DNA of 34,184 nt from assembly GCA_900539505.1 (NCBI GenBank), contig UQCL01000015.1, positions 1 to 34,184 on the forward strand, written 5' to 3'. The DNA is from an uncultured Campylobacter sp. Lineage in GTDB: Bacteria > Campylobacterota > Campylobacteria > Campylobacterales > Campylobacteraceae. Of this stretch, positions 1-7,897 are shown piece by piece. Each line of letters starts with the position of its first letter. The first letter of the stretch is position 1. The notes under the pieces were generated by a model. It worked only from the letters and a program-made list of their open reading frames with translations, searched no databases and was not told the DNA's origin. Both the position numbers and the translations under genes were made by a program.

Positions 1-40
1 CGTAAGATCGTCGGCAGCGTCAGATGTGTATAAGAGACAG
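1..40. other. Illumina Nextera adapter carried into the assembly
   Basis: Bases 8-40 match the Nextera read-1 adapter as I remember it, and bases 22-40 are the 19-bp Tn5 mosaic end (AGATGTGTATAAGAGACAG). Bases 1-7 (CGTAAGA) match the last seven bases of an i5 index I recall as S517 (GCGTAAGA). This is library sequence, not genome. The true sequence starts at about base 41 and the contig ends there. Confidence 0.97.
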
Positions 41-1128
41 AGCTTAAATTTTTTAAAAGCTATCCGATCGAATATTTTAAACACCATAACATAAATAATA
101 TAAGAATTATGAGACGAGTAGTGGCTGCGCTAAATGATTTTGGTTTTTTAGAAAAAGATTTAAAGGATTTTAAATACACCGAGCAAATTTTAGTAAAAGG
201 CATTATGGAAATAGCTACTATAAATGCTTTGAAATTAAATATGGATTTTAAGGAGCTTGATAAATATTCTTTTAAGTACTTTACTACTAATCTTAAAGAT
301 AACGAGAAAAATAAAGAGTTTGACGAGGTTATAGAATATGCTCAAATAAATTACCTTGAGCCAAGTGACATAAGAGAGGAAATCATAAGCTATATAACAA
401 AATCCATAACAGATGACGAAAAGATTAGAGATGTTGTTAATATCATAAAATTTAAAGAAGATAAGCTTAAGAAATTGGATGGATATATGCATAGATTGCA
501 ATACGACTTTAAATTGGATGATGGAGAATATTGCAATAAAATAAGAGATTTTCTTGCTGACAATATTGATATGGTGTATGTTTTAGGGGTAAGTAATTTT
601 ATTTTCTATATAGAGTTTATCAAAGAACGAAATCCGACACAAGCTGATGAATACCATAATTTTGCCATTAATATATTGAAGGGCATATTGGAAAATAATA
701 GTTACAATACCATTTTGCCGTATAATCCTGATATAGATAAAATTTTAGAATTTGACCCCGTATTAATAGAGTATGATGATAACTTGAGGGATATGTCTGA
801 TCGTTCAAAAATTAGCACAAAAGAGGGAATTTTAGATCTTTTAAAGAATGGAAATGAATTGGAGCTTGAAGTATTTGAAAAAGTAGACGATGAAAAATTA
901 AAACAATTAATACTAAATGACTGGGAATTTTGCTTTGGCGTTGTAAGTTGTTTAAATAGTAACCTTTTGATATGTTCCAGTTGTGAAAATTTGATAAATA
1001 AGTTTATCAGAATTTTTGAGAGTATAAATTCCGATAAAAATACTGTCAAATCCATCAAGCTTTTAAATGCAATAAAAGAAATTACGATAAAAACTAAAAT
1101 TTTAGGCGAAAATCGCCTAAAATTTTAG
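41..1128 (+). CDS. 3' part of an AT-rich gene of unknown function, cut by the contig edge
   Basis: The reading frame is open from the adapter junction, so the ATG at 109 is probably internal. The codons before it (residues reading KFFKSYPIEYFKHHN) look like coding sequence and no ribosome binding site precedes 109. About 360 residues remain, rich in Lys, Asp, Asn and Ile, with no signal peptide or membrane segment. I do not recognise the family. The pattern NIRIMRRVVAALNDF near the new N-terminus resembles the helical region after the ATPase core in KAP/AAA-type P-loop proteins, but the P-loop itself would lie off the contig, so this is a weak inference. Base composition is far more AT-rich than in all following genes, which suggests recent acquisition. 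It converges on the minus-strand polyamine gene and shares its last four bases with it. Confidence 0.8.
1096..1126. terminator. Bidirectional hairpin terminator between convergent genes
   Basis: Perfect 14-bp arms AAAATTTTAGGCGA (1096-1109) and TCGCCTAAAATTTT (1113-1126) flank a 3-base loop. The symmetric A/T ends give a T-run on either strand. It lies inside the last codons of the plus gene and abuts the stop of the minus gene, so it can serve both. Confidence 0.75.
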
Positions 1129-2339
1129 TTTACTTCATACCTCTCGCCGGGTTTCATTTCGATTATTTCCCACGGCAAGCCCTGCTTATTTAGCTCGTCC
1201 ATGAAAGGCTTTGCGTCGAAATTTTCCATATTAAAGACACCTTTGCCGCTCCAGATGCCCTTTGCCACCATCATCGAGCCGATCATCGCAGGCACGCCTG
1301 TGGTGTAGCTCACGGCCTGCGCGCCCGTCTCGGCGTAGCAAGCCTCGTGATCGCAGACGTTGTAGATATAGACCTGGCGCTCTTTGCCATCTTTTAAGCC
1401 ACGTATCACGCATCCGATGTTGGTTTTGCCCTTCGTGCGAGGACCGAGGCTCGCAGGATCAGGCAGTAGCGTCTTTAGAAACTGTATCGGAACGATTTTC
1501 ACGCCGTTATGCTCTACCTCGTCGATGCGCAGCATGCCGACGTTTTCTAGACACTTCATATGCGTGAGGTAGCTCTGTCCGAATGTCATAAAAAAGCGGA
1601 TTCGCTTTAGCCCCTTGATGTTTTTAACGAGGCTTTCTAACTCCTCGTGATAGAGCAGGTAGCTGTCCTTGACGCCGACTTTCGGGTAGTCCCATTTAAA
1701 CATTATCTGCATCGGCCCCGTTTCTTTCCACTCGCCGCGCTCCCAGTAGCGGCCTTTTGCGCTCACTTCGCGCAGGTTTATTTCAGGGTTGAAATTCGTC
1801 GCAAACGGATATCCGTGATCGCCCGCGTTGCAGTCTAAGATGTCGATCTCATGGATCTCGTCAAAGAGATTTTGCTGTGCGTAGGCGCAAAATACGTTGG
1901 TCACGCCCGGATCAAAGCCGCTTCCCAGCAGCGCCATCGTGTTTGCGGCTTTAAACTCGCCGTCCTTCGCCCACTGCAGCTTGTATTCAAATTTCGCGGT
2001 GTCCGGGTGCTCGTAGTTTGCGGTGTCGATGTAAGGTATGCCAGCGCGAGAGCACGCGTCCATGAGCGTTAGGTCTTGATACGGCAGCGCGACGTTTAGT
2101 AACAGCTCGGCACCCGTTTTTTTGATTAAATTTACGACCGCGTCGGTATCGTCCGCGTCGATCTGAGCGGTATCAATCTGTACGCCTAGGCGGTCTTTGA
2201 TAAACTTAGCGATCGCGTCGCACTTGCTTTTGGTGCGGCTTGCTAATGTGATTTTTGTAAAAACGTCCGCGTTCATCGCGCATTTTACGGTCGCGACTTG
2301 GCTCACGCCGCCCGCGCCTATGATTAAGATATTTGACAT
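1125..2339 (-). CDS. Carboxynorspermidine dehydrogenase (saccharopine dehydrogenase fold)
   Basis: A 404-residue protein. It should make carboxynorspermidine or carboxyspermidine from aspartate semialdehyde and a diamine with NADPH, the first step of the alternative spermidine route used by Campylobacter; this is family knowledge. In the sequence, the N-terminus is a Rossmann motif (ILIIGAGGVSQVA, residues 4-16) followed by an adenine-ribose region with SRTKSKC. GSGFDPGVTNVFCAYA in the middle is typical of the saccharopine dehydrogenase-like family. The start at 2339 is chosen over an upstream TTG because AAAGGAG sits 7-8 bases before this ATG and the extra 24 residues look non-coding. The partner decarboxylase (nspC) is not in this window. 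The gene stands alone, with a terminator at its 3' end. Confidence 0.9.
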   Translation of the reverse strand: MSNILIIGAGGVSQVATVKCAMNADVFTKITLASRTKSKCDAIAKFIKDRLGVQIDTAQIDADDTDAVVNLIKKTGAELLLNVALPYQDLTLMDACSRAGIPYIDTANYEHPDTAKFEYKLQWAKDGEFKAANTMALLGSGFDPGVTNVFCAYAQQNLFDEIHEIDILDCNAGDHGYPFATNFNPEINLREVSAKGRYWERGEWKETGPMQIMFKWDYPKVGVKDSYLLYHEELESLVKNIKGLKRIRFFMTFGQSYLTHMKCLENVGMLRIDEVEHNGVKIVPIQFLKTLLPDPASLGPRTKGKTNIGCVIRGLKDGKERQVYIYNVCDHEACYAETGAQAVSYTTGVPAMIGSMMVAKGIWSGKGVFNMENFDAKPFMDELNKQGLPWEIIEMKPGERYEVN

Positions 2340-2710
2340 TTTGGCTCCTTTAAATTTTAAATTTAGTTGCAATTTTAGCAAATTTAAGATGAATTTTAAG
2401 CGATGAAGCACTGTTCATATTGGAAGTTTGATTTATGGCGGACGCGGAGCACAAGCCCGTTCTAGCAATAGCGCCGAAAGCGGCGTTTACTAAAATTTAC
2501 GCGGATAGCGGCATGCCGATTGACGGCGGCACGAGATTAAATTTCCCGCCTTGCATCGCGCGATAAAATTTTAAGCCTTAAGCGCTCGTTTAAATTTAAC
2601 GTTCCGCGGCAAGGCGTGGAGAATTTAAAATTTAAAGCTCGCCCGCTTCGCCATAAAATTTATCGCGCCTTTTGCCCGATGTACGGCAAAACCGTATACC
2701 GCGGCTAAAT
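2340..2710. other. Gene-poor spacer
   Basis: About 370 bases with repeated AAATTT/TTTAAATTTAA blocks. One 44-codon open frame on the plus strand (2434-2568, beginning MADAEHKPVLAIAPKAAF) has no ribosome binding site and no family I recognise. It could be a remnant of a decayed gene. I see no convincing RNA gene here. Confidence 0.4.
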
Positions 2711-2884
2711 TTAGCGCTTTAGCGAACAGCGGTTTAAAAAGTAGCAAGCGGGACAAAATCCCGTGACGCCTACGATAAAGGGCACTAGTCCCACTAGCCC
2801 CCACCAGCTGCCAAACACGGCTCCGGCGATCATTATCGCTAGTCCGATCAGCGCTCTTATTATCCTAGTTTTTTTACTTAGCAT
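2711..2884 (-). CDS. Small DUF2892 (YgaP-type) inner membrane protein
   Basis: A 57-residue protein too short for most ORF cut-offs. It has a basic N-terminus (MLSKKTRIIRALIGL), then two hydrophobic stretches separated by GSWWGLVGLVP, and the segment TGFCPACYFL near the C-terminus. The order RxxRxxxG...G-WWGL-GL-P...G-CP is the pattern I know for DUF2892 proteins, two-helix membrane proteins often paired with rhodanese or redox modules and of unknown role. The extra Cys in CPAC may matter for metal or thiol chemistry; this is inference. AAGGAAAA lies just before the ATG. It is transcribed divergently from the TehA-family transporter. Confidence 0.75.
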   Translation of the reverse strand: MLSKKTRIIRALIGLAIMIAGAVFGSWWGLVGLVPFIVGVTGFCPACYFLNRCSLKR

Positions 2885-2994
2885 TGTGTTTTCCTTTCTT
2901 TTTTACGCGTATTTATACCGAAATTTTCATAAAATGCACGATACGTAACGACATACGCATATTGATTAAATTCGGCTTTGTTTAATTATATTTT

Positions 2995-3008
2995 CTTTTA
3001 CGTAAAAG
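2995..3008. promoter_or_regulatory. Perfect palindrome CTTTTACGTAAAAG between divergent genes
   Basis: A 14-bp perfect dyad lies about 110 bases upstream of both the DUF2892 gene (start 2884) and the transporter (start 3120). The position and symmetry fit an operator, but AT-rich palindromes are common in this genome, so the call is tentative. Confidence 0.3.
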
Positions 3009-3092
3009 CTCGGTGATAAAATTTAGCTACAAAATATTTTAAGCATTGATTTATTTCGTGACTAACTCACCGAAATTGCGCTAAAATTGGGG

Positions 3093-3098
3093 TAAAAT
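3093..3098 (+). promoter_or_regulatory. -10-like box for the TehA-family transporter
   Basis: TAAAAT lies 21 bases before the ATG at 3120 and is followed by an A-rich leader and AAGGAAAA. Epsilonproteobacterial sigma-70 promoters rely mainly on the -10 element, so this is a plausible start site. Confidence 0.35.
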
Positions 3099-3119
3099 TT
3101 AGAAAAAACAAGGAAAAAT

Positions 3120-4079
3120 ATGAAAACGCAGGATGAAAAACCAAACTGGCTACAGCACTTCCCCATAATGTTTTACACCGTAGTTATGGGGCTTGGCGGA
3201 CTAGCTCTCGCGTACGAGCGGCTAAATTTGATCTTTGATATCTCAGGCGCGGTTTTTGAGATTTTACGCGGCGCGGCGAGCCTAGCCTACGTGCTCATCT
3301 GCGCTTGTTACGCGGCAAAACTCATCAGATATCCGCAAGCTTGCAAGGCGGAGTTTTTCCACCCGGTGCGCGTAAATTTTTTCGCCGCATTTTCGATCGG
3401 CACGCTACTAGTCGCCTCGCTCTGGCGGGACTTTGCCCCCGTTTACGACGCGCTTTTTTGCGCAGGCACGGCGTTTCAGACCTTTATCACGCTGCATGTC
3501 GTCTCCTTTTGGATCAAAAATAACGTCCAGATCGCGCACTCAAACCCCGCGTGGTTCATACCGATCGTGGGTAATCTCTTTGTCCCGCTAGCAGCGCCCG
3601 CCGCGAGTGAGCTTGCGTGGTATTACTTTGCTATCGGGATATTTTTTTGGCCCGTACTTTTTGCGGTTTTGTTTTACCGCATCATCTTTCACGATCAGAT
3701 GCCGCAGAAATTTATCCCGACGCTTTTTATCGTGATCGCGCCACCCGCGATGGCGTTTTTGGACTACGTCAAGCTCACCGGCGGCTTTGACGCGACGGCA
3801 AAGATCATGCTCTACGTCACGCTATTTTTCGCGCTTCTCATCCTTTTTATGTTTAAAAGCTTTTTGCGGCTAAAATTTTTCCTCTCGTGGTGGGCGTTTA
3901 CCTTCCCGACAGCTGCGGCTAGCATCGCGTTTTTGCGAGCGTTCGAGTTTAATGGGATCAAGTTTTTCTTGTTTGCGGGAGCGGCTGGGTTTGCCATCCT
4001 ATGCGTTTTTATAGGTATCGTGGGCTTTTATACGGCAAAAGCGATGTGGCGCGGCGAAATTTGCGTGCCTGAGGAGTAA
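3120..4079 (+). CDS. TehA/SLAC1-family transporter (tellurite resistance/dicarboxylate transporter type)
   Basis: A 319-residue integral membrane protein with about ten hydrophobic segments. It opens with a short cytosolic tail, then PIMFYTVVMGLGGLALAYER, which matches the start of the TehA/SLAC1 fold (FP..F..VMG.GGLA.A). Family members are anion channels or C4-dicarboxylate/malate carriers, and some confer tellurite resistance; the actual substrate cannot be read from sequence. Other family-like blocks are NPAWFIPIVGNLFVPLA and LDYVKLTGGFD. AAGGAAAA precedes the ATG by 5 bases. Its length is normal for the family and it appears monocistronic. The 290 bases after it, up to 4369, hold no gene I can support. 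Confidence 0.85.
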   Translation: MKTQDEKPNWLQHFPIMFYTVVMGLGGLALAYERLNLIFDISGAVFEILRGAASLAYVLICACYAAKLIRYPQACKAEFFHPVRVNFFAAFSIGTLLVASLWRDFAPVYDALFCAGTAFQTFITLHVVSFWIKNNVQIAHSNPAWFIPIVGNLFVPLAAPAASELAWYYFAIGIFFWPVLFAVLFYRIIFHDQMPQKFIPTLFIVIAPPAMAFLDYVKLTGGFDATAKIMLYVTLFFALLILFMFKSFLRLKFFLSWWAFTFPTAAASIAFLRAFEFNGIKFFLFAGAAGFAILCVFIGIVGFYTAKAMWRGEICVPEE

Positions 4080-4368
4080 AATTTTATGCGAGCTCGACTT
4101 AAAAATTTCGACAAGCGTAAAACAAGGTGAACTCGAACGTAGGCGGGCAGTAGGGTAAAATTTGCGTATCGAAGGATAAAAATTTACACACAGCTTTAAA
4201 TTTGGAATTATGATAAATTTTAACCGAGCGAAATTCTATCATTGCAGAAAGTTCGTCTAAATTTAGCTCGCTGCGTGTTTTAGAGTTTAAATTTATACGC
4301 TACAGCAAAGAAGCGCAGTGCGATATTTACGATCGAGGCGGCACCGATCTTGCGCCGTACCGCCAAAA

Positions 4369-4857
4369 TCAAATTTCGTAGCGATAAATTTTGCCGAAAT
4401 TTTCATCCAGATTGTAGCTAAACTCACCGCCTGCGTAATAGATTGTCTCGCCGCTCTCCAGCTCGAAGCGCTGATACACGCGCAGCACGACCTCGTTTTC
4501 GCTGATGCCTTGGACATGGATAAAGATATCGCTCTTCTTGCCTGCGGTCATCGCCATTTGGTAGAGCTGATTAAATAGCACGTATTCAGCGTTTTTCTCG
4601 GCGTCCTCTTGGGATAAAAAGCCCTCCAGTACGCCCAGCATCTCCGCGCGAAATTCCGTTCTGGCGCGTGCATAGGCGTTTTGGATATTTTCGATCTGGT
4701 TGGTATCGAGTAAATTTAAAAGCGAATGTTTGCCCACGTAAAGCGTCGCGCTCGATGTGATTTTGCCGTCCTTGTCGGTCACCAGTCGCAGAGCTTTCTC
4801 TACGCGCCACAAGGCTTCTTTTAGCTCGAGCCCGCTTTCAATTTCAATTTTCATCAT
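4369..4857 (-). CDS. Hypothetical cytosolic protein
   Basis: A 162-residue protein with no signal peptide or membrane helix. I do not recognise it. It begins MKIEIESGLELKEALWRVEKALRLVTD, has a central helical part (residues 55-100) and ends in alternating strands rich in Glu, Tyr and Phe (GGEFSYNLDENFGKIYRYEI). Two ATGs lie side by side: AAAGGAT is 4 bases from the first (4857) and about 7 from the second (4854), so the second may be the true start. It lies upstream of the exporter gene on the same strand's left side and is transcribed away from the TehA-family gene. Codon use matches its neighbours, so it is probably resident. Confidence 0.7.
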   Translation of the reverse strand: MMKIEIESGLELKEALWRVEKALRLVTDKDGKITSSATLYVGKHSLLNLLDTNQIENIQNAYARARTEFRAEMLGVLEGFLSQEDAEKNAEYVLFNQLYQMAMTAGKKSDIFIHVQGISENEVVLRVYQRFELESGETIYYAGGEFSYNLDENFGKIYRYEI

Positions 4858-4896
4858 AGATCCTTTATCAAGAATGCGGAATTTTAGCGTGAAATT

Positions 4897-5526
4897 TTAA
4901 ATTTTAAAGACAACCTTCGCGATCAGATACGCCATATACAGCATCAAAACTCCCACGAGCGCGTCGATTATACGCCATGCCCTATTGCTTGCAAAAAGCT
5001 TCGAAAGCGCCCCTGAACCGTAGCCCAAGCCGAAAAACCACGCAAACGATACGAACATAACTCCCGCGTAAAACCACAGCTTTTGGGCATCTGCGATCGT
5101 AGCGCCGAGCGAGCCCACGACCACGACGGTGTCTAAATACACGTGCGGATTTAGAAGCGTCACCGCAAGGGCTTTGGCTACGACGGGCGCTAGCGGGCTA
5201 TTTGCCGAGTTTTGAATCTTGGCAAAATGCGAGCCCCTGTAGGCGCTAAAAAACGAGCTTAGCGCGTAGCAGAGCAGAAATATGACCCCGCCTATGCCTA
5301 AAATTTGGGTAAGAAGCGAGCCCTGCTTAAGGGCGCCGCCGATTAAAAATATCCCTACGGCCGTAAATAGGGCATCGCTTAGCGCGCAGACCGTGCAAAC
5401 AGCCGCGACATGGTTTTTTGCAAGACCTTGGGAGATGACGAAGATGTTTTGCGCGCCGATCGCGACGATGAGCGAGAGCATCAGCGCGGCTCCTTGCAAG
5501 AAAATTCCGATCGGCAAGGAGTTCAA
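4897..5526 (-). CDS. LysE/ArgO-family amino acid exporter
   Basis: A 209-residue inner membrane protein with about six helices. The start FLQGAALMLSLIVAIGAQNIFVI is the LysE/ArgO signature (QG...L...IAIGAQN.FV), and the later block LLNPHVYLDTVVVVGSLG is the conserved second-half motif (TLLNPHVYLDT). Family members export Lys, Arg or related amino acids. I choose the TTG at 5526 because AGAGG lies about 7 bases before it, the length then matches the family, and it leaves 10 bases to the preceding gene. An ATG further up (5580) would add a non-conserved Lys/Pro tail and overlap that gene. It is the last gene of a run of three (lipoprotein, membrane protein, exporter). Confidence 0.88.
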   Translation of the reverse strand: MNSLPIGIFLQGAALMLSLIVAIGAQNIFVISQGLAKNHVAAVCTVCALSDALFTAVGIFLIGGALKQGSLLTQILGIGGVIFLLCYALSSFFSAYRGSHFAKIQNSANSPLAPVVAKALAVTLLNPHVYLDTVVVVGSLGATIADAQKLWFYAGVMFVSFAWFFGLGYGSGALSKLFASNRAWRIIDALVGVLMLYMAYLIAKVVFKI

Positions 5527-5536
5527 GACCGCGCCT

Positions 5537-6475
5537 CTACTTGTTTTTACTTTCGCAGGCGGAGCTTTGCATCGCGGCATCGACGGTATCGGAGTCAGCT
5601 ACCGCCGTACTTTCGGGCGCAGCGCCAGGCTCATTATCGCCCGCGGAAATTTTAGACGCGAAATCCTCGGCGCCTGTGAAATTTTCGCCCGCGCTGGCGC
5701 TATTTAAGGAAGCGGCACCATTCGGCGCGGCGGAGCTTTGTTCGTTTAAATTTGAAGCGCCCTTCAAATTCTGCGCGCCGTTTGAATTAGCGGCGTCATT
5801 AAAATTTTGTGCGGTAAAATCCTGCGCGGCGCCGGAATTTTCCGCGCCTGAATTTTCACCTAAATTTTGTGCGGCGCTAGAATTTTGCGTATCGGAATTT
5901 TGCGAAGCAGAATTTTCATCGCAGAAGTTTTTAATTTTAAAATTTTTACCGCTATCCGCGCTTTTTTTAGAACCTTTGGCGCCCTTGCGAGCTTTTGAAG
6001 CGACTTGCTCTTCCTCGGAGCTCTGCGAAAGACCGGCTTTTTCGCGCAAAATTTTACTTAGCTCGTAGATCGAAATTTCAAACGAGCCCGGTAGCGTGGC
6101 CTCCGTGTCGCTGTAAAATCGTAAAAAATTAAAGCGGTCCTGCGCCTGCGGCGCTTTTTTGAATACAAAATTTAAAAGCTCCGTTTTGTTTCTGCCTGCG
6201 ACGAAGGTTTTGGTGCCTAAATTTGCGATATCTTTGTATTCGAAGCTCTCGGAATTTGCGCCGCGCACGATCGTAAGGGCGTCCTCGCCGATCTGCAAAT
6301 AATTTTTAGCGCCGAGTCTGAGCGCGCAAAAAAACGCGCAAAATGCCGCGACTACGGAAGCAAAAAGCGCCGCGCCGCCAAAGCCCGCGTGGTAGCAATA
6401 TCCGCTAGCGAGCGCCAAAATCGCCGATCCCGCCAGCGTCATCACTACGGGCTTTTTATTCTCTTTTACTATCAT
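5537..6475 (-). CDS. Membrane-anchored protein with a long Asn/Ser/Ala-rich tail
   Basis: 312 residues. Two hydrophobic segments (about 10-30 and 34-52) form a hairpin anchor. A compact strand-rich region follows (about 55-155; YLQIGEDALTIVRGANSESFEYKDIANLG) that resembles the PH-like domains of bacterial membrane proteins. From about residue 165 the chain becomes low complexity: a Lys/Ser stretch, then dozens of degenerate five-residue units such as QNSDT, QNSSA, ENSGA. At DNA level these are GAATTTTGC-type cores repeated about every 15 bases (5790-5930). Function is unknown. Its start overlaps the stop of the upstream lipoprotein gene by four bases, so the two are translationally coupled. 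The tail may vary in length between strains. Confidence 0.75.
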   Translation of the reverse strand: MIVKENKKPVVMTLAGSAILALASGYCYHAGFGGAALFASVVAAFCAFFCALRLGAKNYLQIGEDALTIVRGANSESFEYKDIANLGTKTFVAGRNKTELLNFVFKKAPQAQDRFNFLRFYSDTEATLPGSFEISIYELSKILREKAGLSQSSEEEQVASKARKGAKGSKKSADSGKNFKIKNFCDENSASQNSDTQNSSAAQNLGENSGAENSGAAQDFTAQNFNDAANSNGAQNLKGASNLNEQSSAAPNGAASLNSASAGENFTGAEDFASKISAGDNEPGAAPESTAVADSDTVDAAMQSSACESKNK

Positions 6476-7089
6476 CTTCCCTGCTTAATCAGTTGTCTTA
6501 TATATTCGTAAATTTTAAAATTTAGCGCATCCATTACCGAGTCTTTAGAGCCCGGATTTTTGATGCTTTGGTAGTTGAGATTAGTTACGTAATCCTTCCA
6601 AGCGCCTTTGTTTTTAACGCTTATGTAGAGGCTAATCTGCGAGTCGTAGAAGTAGTCTCTGTAATAATCGTCGTCGTCCCAAGGATCATAACCGAACGGC
6701 ATCCCCCAGCCCACGCCTACGCCCGTATATCTATAATACCTGCCAAAGCCCATTCCGAAGCTAAATCTCGGATTATCCCATGATCTGCGCGAAAAATCCG
6801 CCTTGCGGAAGTAGTTGAGATTGCCGCCGATTTGAACATTCGCCGCGCTTTTATTTACGACCTTAAATCCATCTGCACGCAGATGCTGGATCACTACTTG
6901 GGTTAAATTTGAATCCGTCGTTGAGGTGTTGGTAAAATTTACGCTTATGAGTTTATCCTGCGGAAATTCCATAATGTGAAGCGGCTCGGAAGTGCGCACG
7001 ATACCGCTATTTACGGGCACATTTTTAGAGCAGCCCGTAAAAATCAAAAACGCCGAAATGACCAAAAAAAGTGAAATTTTATTTTTCAA
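6472..7089 (-). CDS. Putative lipoprotein of unknown function
   Basis: 205 residues with a lipoprotein signal peptide: Lys-rich start, hydrophobic core, lipobox FTGC with Cys20. The mature part has a TraT-like feel at the start (ISVNFTNTSTTDSNLTQVV, then ANVQIGGNLNYF). A glycine/aromatic stretch (FSFGMGFGRYYRYTGVGVGWGMPFG) and an acidic patch WDDDDYYRDYF follow, and the C-terminus is helical. I cannot name the family. The start codon is TTG (7089) with AAAGGA 7 bases upstream. It is the first gene of the minus-strand run and overlaps the next gene by ATGA. Membrane location is predicted; which face is unknown. Confidence 0.75.
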   Translation of the reverse strand: MKNKISLFLVISAFLIFTGCSKNVPVNSGIVRTSEPLHIMEFPQDKLISVNFTNTSTTDSNLTQVVIQHLRADGFKVVNKSAANVQIGGNLNYFRKADFSRRSWDNPRFSFGMGFGRYYRYTGVGVGWGMPFGYDPWDDDDYYRDYFYDSQISLYISVKNKGAWKDYVTNLNYQSIKNPGSKDSVMDALNFKIYEYIRQLIKQGR

Positions 7090-7235
7090 GACGGATCCTT
7101 TCGCTTAAGATTTCAAATCCTAAATTTGAGTGATTGTAGCATAAATTTAAAATTTTAATGTCGGCAAGGTGTGATTTTTTGAAATAATCTAACGATCGAT
7201 ACGCAGAAGCGGAGAATTTCAAATAAAATTTCGCG

Positions 7236-7269
7236 CCGAGCGACCGCTAAATTTAAAGTCGTCGCTCGG
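7236..7269 (-). terminator. Hairpin downstream of fdhB
   Basis: Nine-base arms CCGAGCGAC (7236-7244) and GTCGCTCGG (7261-7269) enclose an AT-rich loop. On the minus strand the hairpin is followed by GCGCGAAATTTTATTT. It is the second of two hairpins after fdhB and may back up the first. Confidence 0.5.
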
Positions 7270-7292
7270 TTGAAATTTCTGCGAAAAGAGGC

Positions 7293-7324
7293 GGAATTTT
7301 AAAACCGGAGGCGTTTAAAATTCC
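7293..7324 (-). terminator. Hairpin just after the fdhB stop codon
   Basis: Arms GGAATTTTAAA (7293-7303) and TTTAAAATTCC (7314-7324) lie about 7 bases beyond the fdhB stop. With the second hairpin at 7236-7269 it marks the end of the fdh operon, showing that no fdhC follows directly. Confidence 0.5.
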
Positions 7325-7330
7325 ACAATC

Positions 7331-7888
7331 TTATAGGTTCACGCCGCGCGTAAGCACGCGCTTGCGATAAACCTCCGAAACCCTAGACGCGTCGCCCACG
7401 ATTAGAGCGTTCGTGCAACAGATCGCCGCGCACATCGGAACCTTTCCCTCCGCGATGCGGTTTTGACCGTATTTATGAAGCTCCTCGTGAGAAAACGTAG
7501 GCTCCGGTCCGCCCGCGCACATAGTGCACTTATCCATCGCGCCTTTGATACCGAAAGCTCCGTCTCTAGGGAATTGCGGAGCGCCGAACGGACACGCGTA
7601 GAGGCAGTATCCGCAGCCGATACATTTATCTTTGTCGTGTAAAACGACGCCGTCGGTTCTGATATAGAAGCATTGAACCGGACAAACCTGCGCGCAAGGC
7701 GCATCGGTGCAGTGTTGGCAAGCAATAGAGCTTGAAACCTCCTGCCCTTCGATGCCCTCGTTTAAAGTGATAACTTTGCGCCTATTGATCTGCACGGGAA
7801 CCTCGTGCGCCGAGCTGCAGGCTACCTGGCAACCATAGCAAGCGATGCAACGCTCGACATCGACGTAAAATTTTAATCTTGCCGGCAT
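7331..7888 (-). CDS. fdhB: Formate dehydrogenase iron-sulfur subunit FdhB
   Basis: 185 residues. It carries electrons from FdhA towards the quinone-reactive part of the enzyme. Four Cys clusters are visible in ferredoxin order: CIACYGCQVACS near residue 14, CQHCTDAPCAQVCPV near 57, CIGCGYCLYACPFG near 90, and the split CTMC...CAAIC set towards the C-terminus. This matches the four [4Fe-4S] electron-transfer subunits of the DmsB/FdhB type. There is no signal peptide, so it presumably rides with Tat-exported FdhA. There is no C-terminal membrane helix of the FdnH kind. It starts 9 bases after the fdhA stop with an AAGGAGATAAA leader and is followed by terminators. The cytochrome b subunit gene (fdhC), which follows in C. 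jejuni, is absent here. Confidence 0.95.
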   Translation of the reverse strand: MPARLKFYVDVERCIACYGCQVACSSAHEVPVQINRRKVITLNEGIEGQEVSSSIACQHCTDAPCAQVCPVQCFYIRTDGVVLHDKDKCIGCGYCLYACPFGAPQFPRDGAFGIKGAMDKCTMCAGGPEPTFSHEELHKYGQNRIAEGKVPMCAAICCTNALIVGDASRVSEVYRKRVLTRGVNL

Positions 7889-7897
7889 TTTATCTCC

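Noticed and set aside
1262..1567. Plus-strand open frame within the polyamine gene
   Set aside because: Arg/Ser/Pro-rich antisense shadow with no ribosome site; the minus frame is a clear saccharopine-type enzyme.
5541..6068. 175-codon plus-strand frame
   Set aside because: Antisense of the Asn/Ser/Ala repeat tail; composition (Ala/Phe/Ser) is the mirror of that repeat.
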